Shown here: piece after piece, positions 39,018 to 50,532 of the stretch
How the letters are laid out: every line of letters starts with the position of its first letter
How positions within the stretch are numbered: the first letter of the stretch is position 1
Source of the DNA: Ditylenchus dipsaci
Lineage: Eukaryota; Nematoda; Chromadorea; Rhabditida; Anguinidae
Length of the DNA: 64,000 bases
Direction of reading: 5' to 3'
Assembly: GCA_004194705.1 (NCBI GenBank)
Contig: SADC01001367.1
Span: forward strand, 1-64,000
Position numbers and translations under genes: made by a program
The notes under the pieces: generated by a model
Told to the model about the DNA's origin: nothing
What the model saw: the letters and a program-made list of their open reading frames with translations, nothing else
Databases searched by the model: none

Positions 39018-39224
39018 ATAAGTGATCAACTCAAACTTTCAGTTCCCGGACATTTTTTCGCCGAAATCCGGGTATTTGTTCTTATTTTTCAGCCAATTCC
39101 GGGCATTAATCCAGAATTATTATAAAATCTGGAAATATCATGCCCGGATTTTGGGAAAAAATCCGGGCGGAAATAGGGAAAATCCAAGAAATGCGCGGAA
39201 AACCGGGAAAGTTGGTCACCCTGC
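39018..39224. mobile_element. short hAT-like element, CCCGGATT word
   Basis: Right end GTTGGTCACCCTGC and left end ATAAGTGATCAACTCAAAC are loosely inverted; GTATACC flanks both sides (39011-39017 and 39225-39231). Words CCCGGACATTTTTTCGCCG and ATCCGGGCGGAAAT pair across it. TSD is 7 bp as visible, one short of the hAT standard. Confidence 0.45.
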
Positions 39225-39281
39225 GTATACCCTAAATGACACTAAACTTGTCTGTATGACGTTATTAAAGAAATCGGTCAC

Positions 39282-39352
39282 TAAGCAGGAGTCGAACCAT
39301 TAACTATTTTATTGCAGAACAAGCAAACATTTATCCACTGAGCCATGATATA
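39282..39352 (-). tRNA. tRNA-like relic with A and B boxes
   Basis: On the minus strand TGGCTCAGTGG is followed about 40 nt later by GGTTCGACTCC. Spacing fits a tRNA, but the AT-rich anticodon region (GCTTGTTCTGCAATAAAATA) does not fold into a clean arm. Confidence 0.4.
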
Positions 39353-39725
39353 AAAAAATTTCTAGTCATACAAGTTGTGCACTCCCTTTAATTACATGGG
39401 AGCGGCAAAAATTGAGCGCCGGAAAATTGTGCGTCAAACAGATATATAGACAGAATATAATTTCTTGATAAGTTTCACAAATACAACTTTCCTGTTCAAA
39501 TATTACTTGTGGAACCCATCAAGAAATTTCCAAATTCTCTTTTTGGCGAGCAATTTTCTGGTGCACAATTTTCACTTCTCAATTACATGGCGTGATCAGT
39601 ATATGGACACTGAAACCACGCGCATTTGAAAAACGAAATTTTATAAAAATGGAAAAAACATAATAGAAAGAGCATTATAAGATCATATTAAACAATATAT
39701 CTAAAGGCACAACTGTAAAAATATT

Positions 39726-42700
39726 TTATGACAAAAGCCATTCAGGTGCAATGGCTTCAAGCGCCTTCACCGAGTCTTCCATTGCCGCCTTGGTTCTGTT
39801 GATGCGAATAGCAGTTTTCTTCTTTTTATCCTCTTCACTATCTGTTTCCCACACTTTTTCAAAAAAGGAAATCATCATTAGAGAGGCCATTGTACTGCAC
39901 ACTTTTGCATATTCATACGCTTTCTTGGCGCTACCGGAGTATACCCCCCCAAATGAAATTTTTTTTAAAGTGTTTCCAAAACCCTATATCGACTCAAAAT
40001 CGCTTCAGAAGCTCGAAAAAGGCATTATTTTTGTGTTCTAGTCAATAAAAAATTGAGTTTTGGGAACACCCAAATATACCTATTTTGACCATTTTGAAGG
40101 ATTTAGGGCCATATTAGGGTGGGAAAGGACCAAAAAAGGGCCAATTTAGTGTTAAAAGGAAGATGTTGAACATAGTTTTGTTGACTGGGGCCTACCGCAT
40201 AAATAAACTCTGGTATGCATACATTTTTTATGCATCCAGAGTCACTTTCGAGTGATTTGCGTCTAAGGTATGTGGGTGTGCGCATCTCTAACCAACCAAG
40301 CCCCTGCGCCCCCTTCGGGGCGCAGGGGGCTTGGTTGGTTAGAGATGCGCGCACTCACTTACCTTAGACATAATTCCGAGAAGACTCTTGAACAAAAATG
40401 CATTTAGAGACTATTTTTGCCCAGCTCCAGTGACCAAAACATGCCAAAACAGGCAAATGGTCAAAATTTCAAAATGTCCAAAACTCAATTTTTTATTAAC
40501 CAGAACTTAAAAATAATGTCTTTTTTGAACTCCCGAGGCAATTTTGGGTCGATATAGGGTGTTTGGAAACACTTTAAAAAAATTTCATTTGGGGGGGTAT
40601 ACTCCGGTAGGGTCGCTTTCTTTAACTGAAAAATGAAACAATTATCGTTTTTTAATTCTGTTCTTGTACATATACAGGGTGGTCCAAAATTCCTAAAGCT
40701 TTTTTTGCCTTGGTCCCCCCTTTTGGTTTGGCGGAATTTTCATAAAACCCCTACTTTTTAATTTTAAAGGGGCAAATTTTCATAACAAAAACTGAAATCT
40801 GTTCGGAAAAGGTCTTCTGCCGTCAAAAGAGCTTTCCAATGAGACTGAACTTGTCTTTATTTATAGTATTTTGAATAGAGCCGACAAATCTAGACACATG
40901 AAACTATCCAAAAGATTCTAAATCGGTGAATTTTTCTATTTTTAATCATGGAATTGAAATTTTAGAGTGATTTGGTTGATATCTAGCCATGTTTAAATTT
41001 GCAATAAAAATTCGATCGGAATGGCAAACAGTCGAGCGAAAAAATAGCAAACTGGATGGCGTCTAAATTTTAAAACAGCTGGTCTTTATGATGGAGTAGG
41101 AACTGAAACCATGAGTTTCTATTGACTCCTCTACCACTCTGTTACTTCGTCAAAAAACCTCTAATCCTACCTGGTGTACAGTAAAATCCACTTTTTTGCC
41201 TGCTTCTTGCATTTTCTGGCTGAGTATATCATAGTAGAAGTCAAAAATAAAAGTTTCTAGTTCTCGACGAACATCTGGCTCGCAGCACAGAACCATAAGA
41301 CGTGCCAAATCTTGCATTGGATTGCCTAGATTGTCGGTTTTACTTACTTAAAAATTGCAACTATTTGTAAGTTTTTTAACAAATATATGAAAATCACTTA
41401 AGAAAACCTTTGTAAACCAATTGCCAATCAATGAATGCAGTCAATTTGTTGGAAGCGTGTCCACTTGCTTCTTTTCTCCACAATAAATTGTTGCTCCATA
41501 GTCTTGAAAATAAAAAATGACAGATTGGAATGGTAAAACCTTTTCTTGACGTAAAAATACTTTTTTGCTGCAAAGTTTTTTGCCGTAGAATACATTTTTC
41601 TGCCGTAATTCATTTTTTCTTTTGCCGTGAAAAGTCGTTTTACAGCGAGAAAAATCTGCGGGAAACATTTTTTCACGGCAAAAAAATTTCTGCGGCAGAA
41701 AAAAGTGTTTTGCGCAAAAAATAGTACTTTCACAGCAAGAAAAAGGTTTGCCCGATTAGCACACAGAGCAATTTAAAGCAATAATTGATTGGTATAGGTT
41801 ATTGGCGGTTATTTTCTGTTCGCAGTTAATCATGCACATAATGAAAAATTCTAAAAAGAGTTATTGAAGTAATAAAGGGTCATGGCTATACTTGCACGGG
41901 CGCCGGCGCCGGTGTGCGTCCGGAAAATTTTGAAAAAATTAGGGCGCTGGCGCCGGTGTGCGCCCGGCGCCGATTTCGAAATTGTTTTTTCAGTGCTTTT
42001 CATAACTTTTAAATTAGAGAAGTAGGCTTTTTAAACTATGTTTTGTACTGATTTTCTTGACCTTTTCAGCTTTTATGACACATACAGCTTTAGTTCTCCC
42101 AAAAATTTCAGATTTCGCAGAGTTGAATTTTACACCGGGCGCCCGGTTCGGCGCCCGGTGCCGATTTTGATACACTGTGACGCCCGGTTCTGACACGTAC
42201 TTTTGAAAAGCAAGAGCATTTTGACTTTTAATAGCGAATTGATTGACATGTAAAATATTTAAAATGAATAATTTGCATAGCTACTTTTCTTGTGTTTTAC
42301 TTGGCGCACGGCACCAATTTTTACAGTTTTCGCGCCGTCGCCATCTTTTTTGTCAATGGCGCCCGGCGCCGATTTTCTTGGTTGACAAGGCGCCTGGCGC
42401 CGATTTTTTGGCCCTGCAAGTATGGTCATAGCCTTTTGTCCCCTTATTCCAATTTTTCAAATTCGCGCCTTTTTTAACTTTTGTTTATTTTTCAGTTTGC
42501 AAGACATTTTTTAGTCCCGGCTAACATACGCTGGCCCACCCTGCACATGAGGCTTAAAAAATATGCACCTAATAGCCAAAACAATTTTTTCCTTTCACAA
42601 GTATAGTTTTACATGTGGTTAACACTCTCAAGAATTACGATTAAATTTTTGCTTTTTTCTAATATTTCTCCACTTTGTGTGCTTGTTTGTAATTCCTTCT

Positions 42701-45700
42701 CAGGTGTGTCATAGCGTAATTTGGAAAAATAAATGACAAATGCGGAATCTTTGCAACTTTTTAGACCAGATATATTCTTGCAGTAAAAATACTTTTTTGC
42801 CGTAGAATACATTTTTCTGCCGTAATGCATTTTTTCTTTTGCCGTGAAAAATCATTTTACAGCGAGAAAAATCTGCGAAAAAACATTTTAAAGAAATGCT
42901 AAATGCTAAAAAAATTTCTGCGGCAGAAAAAGTGTTTAAAAAGTATATATCAAAAGCAACTTACTAAAGACCAAAAATTTTTTTTAACCTGAAATAAAAA
43001 AAACGGACCCTAGGCGGAAACTAACTTTTTGATGTGTCGTTTGAAAAACGCAAAAAAATAAGGCCATATTCAAAACGCTTAATGGCAGAACGCCAATCAC
43101 GACACGCAGTGCCTCTAAGCAAAAAAGTATGCGGGTAAACTATGTTTCGTTTCATTTTCTAAATGAAGTATTGTCTTAATGACAACATTCATTGTATTTT
43201 ATGTATGCAAATTTCCATAGTTTTAGTAGCCAAATTGACATTGCACTGATATTAGCCTACCTCCGTGCAAAAGGCTTAGCGGAATTCCTGCAAACTATTT
43301 TTGTCGAAACCAAAATTATTTTTGTAAATGAGTAAGAGCTAACCCGATTGTACGGCACAGTCTCTATGAGCAAGGATCATAAATTCATGCTCGAATGTTT
43401 TGTAAAGGCGATTCAGATGATGACCAAAATTATCTAAAAACTAGCCAAAATTTATAAGTCTTATTTATGTGAAAAAACCTTTATTTTCTTCCAGCATTTT
43501 TTTGAACATGTTTTCAGAGAAGCCTTCCATTTTCTCTTCAAAAACACTCTTGGCAAAAACTTGCTGCCAAGATTGGTCAGTGGAACATAGGTGTATTGGT
43601 GGAATGCAGCTAGGCAAGCTACCACTTCTTTTACCTAACAAATGAAAGTTTAGTACACTGAACCCTCGATGAACCGGCACCCCAAGGCCGGTTAATTTTG
43701 CCCCACGAAATTTCGGCTCAACGACATTTTTTCCTTGTCCGAAGGCTCTTTTCAAGGACGCCAGTTTATTCAGGGTACCGGTGTATAAAGGAATCATTTT
43801 TTGATAAGCGACTAAACAAACTCCTTCAGAGCACAGCTTAATTAAAAGTATTGGTTTACCATCCATGATGCTAATTCATCAACGAGTCGACTATATCAGA
43901 GAGGTCGACTCTTAAGTTACCATCAATAAATTGTGCTTGTGACGGCCGGAGTGCCTAATCCGGTTTTTCTCAAAAAGTGGTTTAAAGTTTTATTCTTCGC
44001 CAAGTTCTCACTATAACTTGTCGAAAAAATTCTGAATTCATTTGGATCAGGATTCGTGCTCGGAATCATGTCTAAGGTAAGTCGTCTAAGCAATTTTTTG
44101 ACTTAATCCCGAAGGCAGGAAGTCAAACTTTTAGCAAAAAAAATTTAATGATCGGCCAGGCTCTTAAACCATAGTGACTGCGATAAGCGAAAATTGGACG
44201 GCGTCCCGTCCGCCGTCTTGGCGTTTTTTCCGGTCGTCGACCAGCCATCCTTATTTTTTTGAGTTTGGTCAGCTGTCCTAAAAAATAATTCGCGGCCTTC
44301 GGGCGGCCGTTTAATATTTCGCCGGCTTCTGAAATTTGGCCGCGGCCTTCCACCGACCGTCCATAGTTAACTTTTTTCTCGTTGGCCTTCGGCCGGCTGA
44401 CTTTGTTGCAATAAATTTGAACACAAACAGGAGAAATTCCCACTGAAGGTGGCACTTTTTACAAAAGCGGCCACATTTACATAAAAAGAGGGCACTTTTC
44501 GCTTTTTCAACTAAAAAGAAAAAGGGGGCATTTTTCCGTTCTATTCGTTATTTTCGAAACATTTTTCCAACTAATTGTTTGACAAGCCAACTTGTTCAAC
44601 ATTTGCCCCTTCGTGAAAAGAAAGCAGTCCAGATGTTTGACTCAAATCCTCCATAATAATTAGACCAGATGTGTGAGTAGCTATATCTATTTTCTGCGTA
44701 AAGTAGATCTTGGGCAGTGGCAACATGGATCTGACGTCCTTGTTGCAGCCAAACATGTCGTAAAAGTTGCATTCTGTCTGCAAACCCAACTCAGAATATA
44801 ACTTTTTTACAAAATAAAATTAGTAAAAAAATACATTGTGCATTCCACCCATTTTTTGCATTATTTCAGCTGTTGAAGATTTCTTCTGTAATCTTGGAAA
44901 ATTTAGCATATTATTTGTTAAGCTGTCTTCTCTTGCCTTTATATCATCCATTAGATTGCCAAAAAGTTACCCATCAGTGCTTCTAGTCGTTTTTCGCTGT
45001 ACACTTTCAAAATGACTGTGTGGGTATTGTGTGTCGCATCACTTTTTTCAAACACAATGCTTAGACGAAACACTTGTGAAGTGAAACCTTAATTTTTACT
45101 AAAGTAATTCAAGATTTCGAAAATTGGTAGGCCAAGTGTACAATCTGTTGCTTTTTTGGCTAGTTCATTAATATTGTTTTATTTTGCATTGTGCTTGTAT
45201 AACGGGTCAAAAGTTTCCCTAACTAAAAAACAGACAAGAAAAAGATGTTTGAGCCAGTCTTATGTACGCTGACCTATCCTGCGCCTAAACACAAGTCAAA
45301 AACCAATAGATCAGACCGAGATCAAAAAAGCTAGTGAATATAAAAGTTAAAAAGCCAAAACTTTTTAACTGCGTGTGCAGTTTATATCGTATTTGCTCTG
45401 ACAGCTGACAACTTTTCAGATTTGTGGAGGTTAGAAAGTAAAAATTAGTCAATTTTTCCATTTGCAATAAAAAACTTTTGAAGCTAACCTAATCGAATCT
45501 TCAAAAAGATTTTTGGTATTTGGACAAAAGTAAGAGATGGTCTGAGCTACACCTTTATAAAATATGTCATTGTCAGGATTTTGCAGACAATAAAATGTGG
45601 GTCTTACTGCAACATGGACTTCTTTTTGCTTTGGTCCTCAATCCGTCTTTTTAGTTTAGAAATTTGTAGCTAGCTTTTTTACTTTGAATTGTTTACCATT

Positions 45701-46500
45701 AGATCCACAGATGTCTTCGGCTGTCATCTGCAAACCAAAAAAGATCATTATCAAATTGCATTATTTTGAACCAAAGATACATAAAAACTTTATTGTTATT
45801 TTTATATATCACGCAATAGGCAGTAGTTTGAGAAAGTTCAAAAGCTCAAAAGTCTGAACTTCGCCAGCAAATTTCAAATTAGCACCGCGGATTTTTTTCT
45901 GCAATGGCATAATGGCTTTCTAATAAGCTATTAGACTTTATGAACAAACTTGGGAAATGTAGTAATATAGAGATTTTTAAAAAATTGACACTTTGAATAT
46001 TCCAGTAAAGCCAGATTTTTAAACTACAAAGATTATGGTGTTTGGATGAAGTAACTTTTTTGACCAATTACTCTGTTCAAACCTCTAGATCTCTAGTTCC
46101 ACTAAAGAAAGACCTCTTTTAAAACGGCTAAAAGTTTTAAAAATATTGAAATACAAATTGGGCAGAGATAGCCAAAGTTCAGAAAAGTAAAGAGTTTGCT
46201 ACTAGAATTCAATATTTTGCTATAAGATTTCGGTATTTTGTTACTAAAAAGGTGCCATCCAAATAATAAAAAATTTGCCATTGAAATTCAGTTATGAGGC
46301 GCATTTCCTTTACAGCCTTTGAGAGAATCAAGCTTGTTAAATTGCTCATTTTTACATACCTGTTTGATTTTAGTTTGTGCAAGGAGTTCTTTAAATTGAG
46401 GATCACTATCGACCAGCTTATCCACAATAAATGCATTTTCGAAAACAGTGTCTTCTAGTTTTTCGTGGCCGTAAGCTTCGGAGCAAAAGTAGCTGCTCAT
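39726..46500 (-). CDS. CHK/DUF1679 ecdysteroid-kinase-like protein, last exon interrupted
   Basis: Small-molecule kinase fold. Minus-strand exons: 46360-46500 (MSSYFCSEAYGH...), 45697-45727 (MTAEDICGSNG), 44835-45087 (GFTSQVFRLSIVF, VILKV with the ATP-site Lys, ending KMGGMHN), 44592-44777 (ECNFYDMFG, PLPKIYF, LIIMEDLSQ), 43479-43634 (VKEVVACLAAFHQYTY), 43344-43433 (EFMILAHRDC), 41408-41502 (LWSNNLLW, AFIDWQLVYK), 41171-41335 (GNPMQDLARLMVL, DVRRELETF) and 39726-40625 (LKKAYEYAKVCSTM, INRTKAAMEDSVKALE). Motif order is that of DUF1679 kinases. Two joins need one extra T (about 44963 and 43587). The junction between HRD and LWSNN is not clean. A 687-bp element splits the last exon, so the full protein is unlikely unless that is absent in other alleles. 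Confidence 0.8.
39927..40613. mobile_element. poly-C-ended element in the kinase last exon, 9-bp TSD
   Basis: Starts GGCGCTACCGGAGTATACC then C7, ends G7 GGTATACTCCGGTAGGGT. CGCTTTCTT flanks it at 39918-39926 and 40614-40622. Removing the element and one copy restores an open exon (LKKAYEYAKV). Arms of about 130 bp; the centre is a copy of the hairpin module. The same insertion is present in the duplicate at 47000-47701. Confidence 0.9.
40690..41160. other. intron sequence, no feature seen
   Basis: Lies inside the last intron of the kinase gene. No repeat arms recognised. Confidence 0.35.
41877..42437. mobile_element. foldback element, GGCGCCGG words
   Basis: AAAGGGTCATGGCTATACTT at the left returns as AAGTATGGTCATAGCCTTTT at the right. 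Just inside are arrays of GGGCGCCGGCGCCGG and GGCGCCTGGCGCC, a sharp GC contrast with the AT-rich surroundings. No TSD is clear. Intronic to the kinase gene. Confidence 0.65.
44027..44130 (+). ncRNA. candidate small RNA with 5' splice site and Sm-like site
   Basis: Antisense to the kinase gene, in an intron. CGGAATCATGTCTAAG is followed by GTAAGT (44077-44082), then CAATTTTTTG (44091-44100, Sm-like), then a hairpin whose arms TTTGACTT and AAGTCAAA pair. GATTC/GAATC around 44051-44067 could form a first hairpin. The layout resembles a spliced-leader RNA. The same 16-nt exon-like string with GTAAGT also occurs in the dispersed hairpin modules, so it may instead be a repeat fragment. Confidence 0.22.
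44155..44400. repeat. GC-rich word array GGCCTTCGGCCGG
   Basis: Words CCGTCCGCCGTC, GCGGCCTTCGGGCGGCCG and GGCCTTCGGCCGGC recur within 250 bp, alternating with AT-rich spacers. Resembles the subterminal arrays of the hAT-type elements, but no ends were found. Confidence 0.4.
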
Positions 46501-46999
46501 GATTGATTTTTTTGTAAATATGGGAAATAAAATGACGGAAATATTTCCAGCAAAACAAGTATTTATTTCCTTTATAACTTAGCCAAAACCACAGGAAACG
46601 AAAATTTTGCTGATTAGAAGTGTCTAATGATTAGTTCCTTAATAAATACCAGGTGTCTTGTGATAGTGAAGCTACTTTTTGTTCTCTGACAACTGATCAA
46701 AACTTTAAAATCTGAAAAATATCGATGGTTTTTTTTAATTTTTAATATTTTCAAACCCATACATAAACAATACATCTATAGGCACAAGTGTAAAATATTT
46801 TCTGGCAAAAGCCATTCAGGTACAATGGCTTCAAGCGCCTTCACCGAGTCTTCCATTGCCGCCTTGGTTCTATTGATGAGAACAGCAGCCTTTTTCTTTT
46901 ATCTGCTTCAATATTTGTTTCTCACACTTTTTTCAAAAAAGGAACCATCATTAAAGAAGCTATTGTGCTACACACGTTTGCGTATTCATACGCCTTCTT

Positions 47000-47701
47000 G
47001 ACCCTACCGGAGTATACCCCCCCCCCCCCAAATGAAATTTTTTTACAGTGTTTCCAAACACCCTATATCGACCTAAAATGGCCCGGGAGTTCAAAAAGAC
47101 ATTATTTTTGAGTTCTGGTTAATAAAAATTGAGTTTTGGACATTTTGAAATTTCGACCATTTGCCTGTTTTGGCATGTTTTGGTCACGGGAGCTGGGCAA
47201 AAATAGTCTCTAAATGCATTTTTGTTCAAGAGTCTTCTCGGAATTATGTCTAAGGTAAGTGAGTGCGCGCATCTCTAACCAACCAAGCCCCCTGCGCCCC
47301 GAAGGGGCGCAGGGGGCTTGGTTGCTTGGGTTGAGATGCGCACACCCACATACCTTAGACGCAAATCACTAGAAAGGGACTCTAGATGCTTAAAATGTAC
47401 ACATACCAAAGTTTCTTTATGCGGTAGGCTCCAGTCAACAAAACTATGTTCAACATCTTCCTTTTCACACTAAATTGGCCCTTTTTTGGTCCTTTCCCAC
47501 CCTAATATGGCCCTAAATCCCTTCAAAAATGGTCAAAATAGGTGTGTTTGGGTGGTCCCAAAACTCAATTTTTTATTGACTAGAACACAAAAATAATGCC
47601 TTTTTCGAGCTTCTGAGTCAATTTTAGGTCGATATAGGGTGTTTGGAAACACTTTTAAAAAATTTCATTTGGGGGGGGGGCTGTGTATACTCCGGTAACG
47701 C
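47000..47701. mobile_element. poly-C-ended element, duplicated copy
   Basis: Flanked by CGCCTTCTT at 46991-46999 and 47702-47710, the diverged form of the TSD at 39918. Ends ACCCTACCGGAGTATACC + C12 and a G run + TATACTCCGGTAACG. The inner hairpin module is in the opposite orientation to that at 40208-40400. Confidence 0.8.
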
Positions 47702-47760
47702 CGCCTTCTTTTACTGAAAAATGAAACAATTATCATTTGTTAATTCTGTTCATGTTCATA

Positions 47761-48009
47761 TACAGTCGACTCTCGCTATAAGGTTGCTCATGTGTTAAGT
47801 TTTTTTCTTATCTTTGAATAAAAAGTTCACTTAATAATACAATTGACTCTCGTTATAGATACACGTGTGGCACTTTGGATATTTCCCCCTAGTATAATTT
47901 ACCTTTGCTACAAGATAGCTTCGCTATAAAATACCCCTGAGCTCGGTCCGTGGTGGTATCTTATGGGTCGAGTATAACTAGGGTGGCGTATAACCGAGGT
48001 GTGACTGTA
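47761..48009. mobile_element. pogo/Tigger-like MITE
   Basis: Starts TACAGTCGACTCTCGCTATA and ends ATAACCGAGGTGTGACTGTA. A second internal end (ACAATTGACTCTCGTTATAG) lies at 47838, so two units may be merged. Confidence 0.55.
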
Positions 48010-48309
48010 CATAGAGTATCCATGAGTCTTTTCAGAAAAACTGTTGTCATTCAAAAAAATAATGGGCAGAATCGGAATCTCACATGCCTGTTTGATTTTA
48101 GTTTGAGCAAGCAGTTCTTTAAATTCAGGATCACTATCGACCAGCTTATCCACAATAAATGCATTTTCGAAAACAGTGTCTTCTAGTTTTTCGTGGCCGT
48201 AAGCTTCGGAGCAAAAAATTTGACCAATGTCTAGGTATAGTCTAACGTCTAGGGGTGGTCTAAGAAGTCTTGAAATCACTAATTCCGAGTCTGGCGGTAA
48301 AAAAGTCAA

Positions 48310-49996
48310 ATGACCTCCGGAAATGGTCGAACCAACTAAAATAACTAGCTTGTCATCAGATGTGGTCGCACCTTCGCACTATTTTAAAGCATGAAACACA
48401 AACCCTTATCCACTGCAGTTTGGAAAGGGCTTGTCGGACAGGAATACAATATTAGCTGTGGAAGCCAATGATGTACAGATGTTCAACGTACCGCTGGCAT
48501 GCCGAATTCGGTTTTTCCGATTATCCGGACCTTGCTTAATTTTTTATATCTCACTAAAACTTTATTTTATACATGAAAGACTAAATTAATACGAAGAGTA
48601 TTGAATAAATGTTGGAAACGCAAATAACTAAAAAATAATAGTTCTATTATGGTATCTCAATGTGTTTCTTTTGACAATTAGACCTGTAAAATATTGGGCG
48701 ATTTCCGACCCCCAAATCAAAACTGTGGCTGAAATTTAATGTAACGCCGATCTTGCTGGACTTCGAATAAGCTTTTAAGATTATTTGTGTTTACTCAAAA
48801 AAGACTAATTCGCAAAGAGACACTTTTGCAAAAAAAAATCACACCGCCCTACGATCGCGATTTGACTGTCTGCTTTTTGTAGCATCCGAATATCATTTTA
48901 AATTTACTTTAAAAAAAATACAATTAAAAATTTTTTAAATGTTTCAAAATTTGGCTAAATGAAAAGTTGTTTTTCGGGCTTGTTTATGTTTTTCTACACA
49001 CTCTGTTCATTTTTTTTCTTTTTCTCTGCTGCTATCCACTTATATAAACACATCAAATGTTTCGAAATGACCAAATTAGACAACATATTTGCTCTTTCCC
49101 ATTTTTCTTACTGAATATTTTTTCAGTAAATTTCTTTGGTTTTCAATATTGCAAACGAACGCTATGATTTCGTCCATTTGCAATAATATTTGTTAAATAT
49201 ATATTGTCTTCTACTCAAGCTGCAAATTATCGGAATAATTTTACAGTAAAATATTTTCGCTAATTTATTTATCATTTTCAAAGCCAAATAGAAGTGCCAC
49301 AATCAGCTGACCAAGCAATGGAAAACTTTGTGTAAGCTTTAAATTTCCTTTGTAGCTCTTAGTCTGCTCTACCACATAGTTTTTCTATATTAGCGCATTG
49401 ATTTACAACAAATAAAATTTGAATAAAAATGCTTGTGGACTTGTCAAAATTTACCAAGTTTTTCAATGAAATTTTTCACAACTAAAATAGCAATTTTCAA
49501 AATTCAGAAAGTACTTTTTGAAATCACATTTAGGGCTTATAAACAAACATAACTTTTGTTTTACACTTAGGGTTCGAATACTTTGAGCCATCGAGCCAAG
49601 GGTCGAAAATTTTTAGGACTTCACAACTTGCATGAATTTAAACAAATTTTTGAATGTTGAAGTTTAGCGCGTAAATAAACTCTAGTATGCATGCTTTTTT
49701 ATGAATCCAGAGTCACTTTCGAGTGATACGGTCATTCATTTTTCGCCTTACTCTTCCTTTTACTTTTTTCGGATTTGCCTTTTTATTTTGTTTCAAAAAC
49801 AAAAAAATTAAAAGACACAAAAAACAACAGGGGAGACCAAGGCAAATTTAAAAAAAATAAGTAAATATAAGATAAATAAGGCCGCAAATGGAAACGTATT
49901 CTAGAATATCGCTATATATCGGTGCATAAAATCAAAGCGTGACCAAGACTAATAAAAAAACTCTTGCATACCACTAATTCATTAAAAAAAGTTTTA
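48310..49996. other. no gene seen
   Basis: AT-rich unique sequence. 49675-49725 is half of the hairpin module (ACTCTAGT then ATGCATGC, GAGTCACTTTCGAGTGAT). Confidence 0.4.
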
Positions 49997-50532
49997 GAGC
50001 TCTCGCAGATGACACTCTTCTAACCATTCTCCAGAACTTTTCTCCACATCAAATATTACAAACCATCCAGCCATCGTGCAAACGCTTGATCTACTTATGC
50101 TACCGCCTTGACCAAGTGCCTATTTATGCAGCATGTCCCAGCTATTTAAACCCTAGCAATAACCAACCAGGAAGATACCTCTATGCCAGTCAAGTAGCTC
50201 AGGTGCTGAGTGCCCAATTATCAGCACAGGAAGACATCAAAAGCAGCATAGAAATCAGTGATTTAGTCAGTTACCTTCCAAATGCCTACCATTCACGAAA
50301 ACCATTGTGGTTTTTCTTTATTTTGCGTGTTGGAGAGATTGTTTTTGACCAAAAGTTGACCTCTTTTGAGTCCCTAAGCCTCACATCAACAGCGGAGTCA
50401 CTTTTCAGCCGCACTTTCAATGCTATCCGCAAATTGCGTAGATTCCGTCAAGAACAGCTAATAGCCAAGAAGATTAACAGAAAGGAAATGCAGGACTTAT
50501 TTTGCAAACACATACCAATCCCGATCCTCTAA
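49997..50532 (+). CDS. F-box-like protein, terminal or single coding exon
   Basis: After a possible acceptor (AAAGTTTTAG) the frame opens ALADDTLLTILQNFSP, HQILQTIQPSCKRLIYL, matching the F-box pattern LPDDILLxIFxxLxxxxLLxxxxVCKRW in length and hydrophobic spacing. F-boxes bind Skp1 in SCF ubiquitin ligases. The remaining 130 residues (SYLNPSNNQPGRYLYASQ, ISDLVSYLPNAYHSRKPLW, AIRKLRRFRQEQLI) are not recognised and end with a stop at 50530-50532. No ATG start is evident, so a 5' exon is probably missing, or this is a relic. Confidence 0.5.

Larger units (their letters stand above)
46813..48215 (-). pseudogene. truncated duplicate of the CHK kinase gene
   Basis: 48082-48215 repeats the first exon (FCSEAYGHEKLEDTVFENAF and FKELLAQTKIKQ) without its ATG. 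46813-47010 and 47702-47713 repeat the last exon (AMEDSVKALEAI) with an in-frame stop after KV. The middle exons are absent. The poly-C element sits at the identical position, so duplication followed insertion. A pogo-like MITE (47761-48009) now lies between the two parts. Confidence 0.8.

Noticed and set aside
40103..40354. Repeated peptide MRTPTYLRxKSLESDSGC (also 6844 and 57265)
   Set aside because: It is the hairpin module read in one frame and is mirrored in the other arm, so it is repeat DNA rather than a protein family.
45489..45606. Open stretch CLQNPDNDIFYKGVAQTISYF as a further kinase exon
   Set aside because: It has a usable acceptor but its end phase does not fit the next exon, while skipping it joins MTAEDICGSNG to GFTSQVF exactly; kept out of the model.
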